Assembly (NCBI GenBank): GCA_943326975.2
Contig: CALPVI020000101.1
Span: 1 to 6,551 of the forward strand
Origin: Actinomyces viscosus
GTDB taxonomy: Bacteria > Bacteroidota > Bacteroidia > Flavobacteriales_D > Crocinitomicaceae
Direction of reading: 5' to 3'
DNA: 6,551 nucleotides
The notes beneath the pieces are model-generated. The model had not been told where the DNA came from and made no database searches. It saw nothing but the letters and a program-made list of their open reading frames with translations. The position numbers and the translations under genes were made by a program. This document shows, in pieces, positions 4,933-6,551 of the stretch (positions are counted from its first letter, which is position 1; each line of letters opens with the position of its first letter).

Positions 4933-6030
4933 ATGGCTTTAAAATGTGGTATAGTAGGACTTCCTAATGTTGGGAAATCGACATTATTTAATTGTTTATC
5001 AAATGCAAAAGCACAATCTGCAAACTTTCCATTTTGTACGATTGAGCCAAATGTAGGTACGATTTCGATCCCAGATCCACGTTTAGAGGTATTAGAAAAA
5101 ATTGTAAATCCTGAAAGAGTTGTACCAACTACAATGGAAATCGTTGATATTGCAGGTCTGGTGAAAGGAGCTTCTAAAGGAGAAGGTTTAGGAAATCAAT
5201 TCTTAGCTAACATTCGTGAAACAGATGCTATAATACATGTGTTAAGATGTTTCGATGATGGAAACATTATTCACGTAGACGGTTCAGTTGACCCAGTTAG
5301 AGATAAAGAAATTATTGATATCGAACTGCAGTTAAAAGATTTAGAATCAATCGAAAAGAAAATTTCTTCTTTGGCAAGAGTTTTAAAATCTGGAGATAAA
5401 GAGATTTTGAAAGAAAATGATTTGTGTCAAAGAATCAAAGTTGCTTTAGAACAAGGTAAATCAATTCGTACATTGAATTTAGATGAAAAGGAGATGGAAA
5501 TCGTTGATAAATTTCAATTGATTACAACTAAGCCAGTTCTTTATTTATGTAATGTTGATGAATCTTCTGTGAAAACAGGTAATAAATATGTTGATTTAGT
5601 GCGTGAAGCTGTAAAAGACGAAAATGCAGAAGTTTTAGTGATTGGAGCGAAAATTGAAGCAGATATTACTGAATTGGAAACATATGATGAGCGTCAAATG
5701 TTTCTAGAAGAGCTTGGTTTAGAAGAACCAGGTGTAAATCGTTTAATTCGTTCAGCTTACGGATTATTGAAATTACAAACTTATTTCACATGTGGAGTAA
5801 AGGAAGTAAGGGCTTGGACTATTGGGAAAGGATTTACAGCTCCAAAAGCGGCAGCAGTTATTCATACAGATTTCGAAAAAGGGTTTATCCGTGCAGAAGT
5901 AATGAAATACAATGATTTTACAACTTTAGGTTCTGAAAATGCCGTAAAAGAAGCCGGTAAATTCAAAGTTGAAGGAAAAGAATATATAGTTGAAGATGGA
6001 GATATTTTACATTTTAGATTTAATGTATAA
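4933..6030 (+). CDS. ychF: Obg-family ATPase YchF
   Basis: The 365-aa product is essentially the full family length (E. coli YchF is 363 aa). YchF is a cytoplasmic P-loop ATPase of the TRAFAC class that binds ribosomes and is linked to stress and redox responses. G1/P-loop: GLPNVGKST (9-17). G3: DIAGLVKGA (72-80). G4: NVDE (207-210), the non-canonical NxxE form that gives YchF and its human relative OLA1 their preference for ATP over GTP. A helical, coiled-coil-like insertion occupies about 125-195, and a TGS domain fills the C-terminus (about 280-364, beginning LQTYFTCGVKEVRAWTIGKG). An exact TAnnTTTG element lies just upstream and a terminator just downstream, so it is monocistronic. No abnormal residue or truncation is seen. 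Confidence 0.97.
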   Translation: MALKCGIVGLPNVGKSTLFNCLSNAKAQSANFPFCTIEPNVGTISIPDPRLEVLEKIVNPERVVPTTMEIVDIAGLVKGASKGEGLGNQFLANIRETDAIIHVLRCFDDGNIIHVDGSVDPVRDKEIIDIELQLKDLESIEKKISSLARVLKSGDKEILKENDLCQRIKVALEQGKSIRTLNLDEKEMEIVDKFQLITTKPVLYLCNVDESSVKTGNKYVDLVREAVKDENAEVLVIGAKIEADITELETYDERQMFLEELGLEEPGVNRLIRSAYGLLKLQTYFTCGVKEVRAWTIGKGFTAPKAAAVIHTDFEKGFIRAEVMKYNDFTTLGSENAVKEAGKFKVEGKEYIVEDGDILHFRFNV

Positions 6031-6056
6031 TTATATACAATCAGAATAAGTAAGTA

Positions 6057-6089
6057 AACGTCAGACTAATTTTAGTTTGACGTTTTTTT
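6057..6089 (+). terminator. intrinsic terminator of ychF
   Basis: A long stem pairs 6057-6068 with 6073-6084 (AACGTCA/TGACGTT at the base, one G-T wobble, continuing through ACTA/TAGT), followed by a T run at 6083-6089. It starts 26 bases after the ychF stop. Confidence 0.88.
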
Positions 6090-6243
6090 ATGAATAAAGA
6101 AGCTAAAACTTTGAGTTCATGATAGATTTTTATACATTAGTCTTTTGAATTTTAGTAACCTTAAATTTCAATCAAAATGCATTACTATAATTTGTTTGAA
6201 ATAAACTATAACAATATAAACTACACATAAAAAAAAATAAAAA

Positions 6244-6551
6244 ATGATAGCAGCAAACAATCCTACATTAAAAAGTTGGGTAAATATTCCCGATAATTCT
6301 GATTTTCCAATTCAAAACTTACCTTTTGGTGTATTTAAAACTTCTTCACTTACAAGAAGAGTTGGTGTGAGAATTGGTGATCATGTTTTGGATTTAAAAA
6401 CTTTACATGTATTAGGTTATTTAGATAATCAACCTTTTGAATTAGAGGATTTTGATACAGATAATCTAAATCGATTAATGAAAAAAGGGAAGTTAGCTAC
6501 TCGTGAATTAAGAAATAGAATTTCACATTTGTTGGATAGTTCTGTTGATGA
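6244..6551 (+). CDS. fahA: fumarylacetoacetase, N-terminal part (runs off window)
   Basis: The open frame from ATG at 6244 reaches the window end without a stop, giving the first 102 codons. The start MIAANNPTLKSWVNIPDNSDF, then PIQNLPFGVFKT, RRVGVRIGDHVLDLKTL and a helical stretch NRLMKKGKLATRELRNRI match the N-terminal SH3-like domain of fumarylacetoacetase (FAA_hydrolase_N). The motif DFPIQNLPFGVF is characteristic. The enzyme hydrolyses 4-fumarylacetoacetate to fumarate and acetoacetate, the last step of tyrosine and homogentisate breakdown. The catalytic metal-binding domain lies outside the window and cannot be checked. The 154 bases between the ychF terminator and this start are A/T-rich; near-matches to a promoter occur (TTTGTTTG at 6191-6198) but none is convincing. 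The leader directly before ATG is almost pure A. Confidence 0.9.
   Translation, partial: MIAANNPTLKSWVNIPDNSDFPIQNLPFGVFKTSSLTRRVGVRIGDHVLDLKTLHVLGYLDNQPFELEDFDTDNLNRLMKKGKLATRELRNRISHLLDSSVD

Overview
The window looks like ordinary chromosome from a low-GC member of the Bacteroidota, most likely family Flavobacteriaceae. The reasons are the strong A/T bias, two exact matches to the Bacteroidota -7 promoter element TAnnTTTG (before tRNA-Asp and before ychF), A-rich start regions without clear Shine-Dalgarno sites, and protein sequences of flavobacterial type (signal-peptide ExbB, small ExbD, Tyr/Gly-rich barrel, M28 peptidase with signal peptide).

Layout, left to right. Bases 1-138 hold two copies (the first cut by the window edge) of an exact 73-bp tandem repeat whose units copy the 5' part of a tRNA-Val gene. 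Next come an intact tRNA-Val(TAC) at 139-213, its terminator, and a small GIY-YIG nuclease-domain gene (272-517). An exbB-exbD pair (631-1759, 20-bp overlap) encodes an inner-membrane proton-channel complex and ends at a strong terminator. A separate gene for a secreted outer-membrane beta-barrel protein (1820-2434) has its own terminator.

The minus strand then carries tRNA-Asp(GTC) (2626-2699) with a good promoter and terminator, and upstream of it a two-gene unit: an SRPBCC/polyketide-cyclase-like membrane-anchored protein (4253-4786) followed after 4 nt by an M28 metallopeptidase (2887-4248). The plus strand resumes with ychF (4933-6030), its terminator, and the first 102 codons of a fumarylacetoacetase gene that runs off the window end.

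Most genes are housekeeping or common accessory genes, and I see no transposase, integrase, CRISPR array or defence cassette. The one real anomaly is the array of truncated tRNA-Val copies, in which the anticodon arm is replaced by a perfect 7-bp hairpin and the T arm and 3' acceptor strand are missing. It may continue left of the window. Smaller points are a 4x heptamer repeat in the ychF promoter, an 11-bp inverted repeat before exbB, and a structured leader before tRNA-Asp. Everything is read by eye; no database search was possible.
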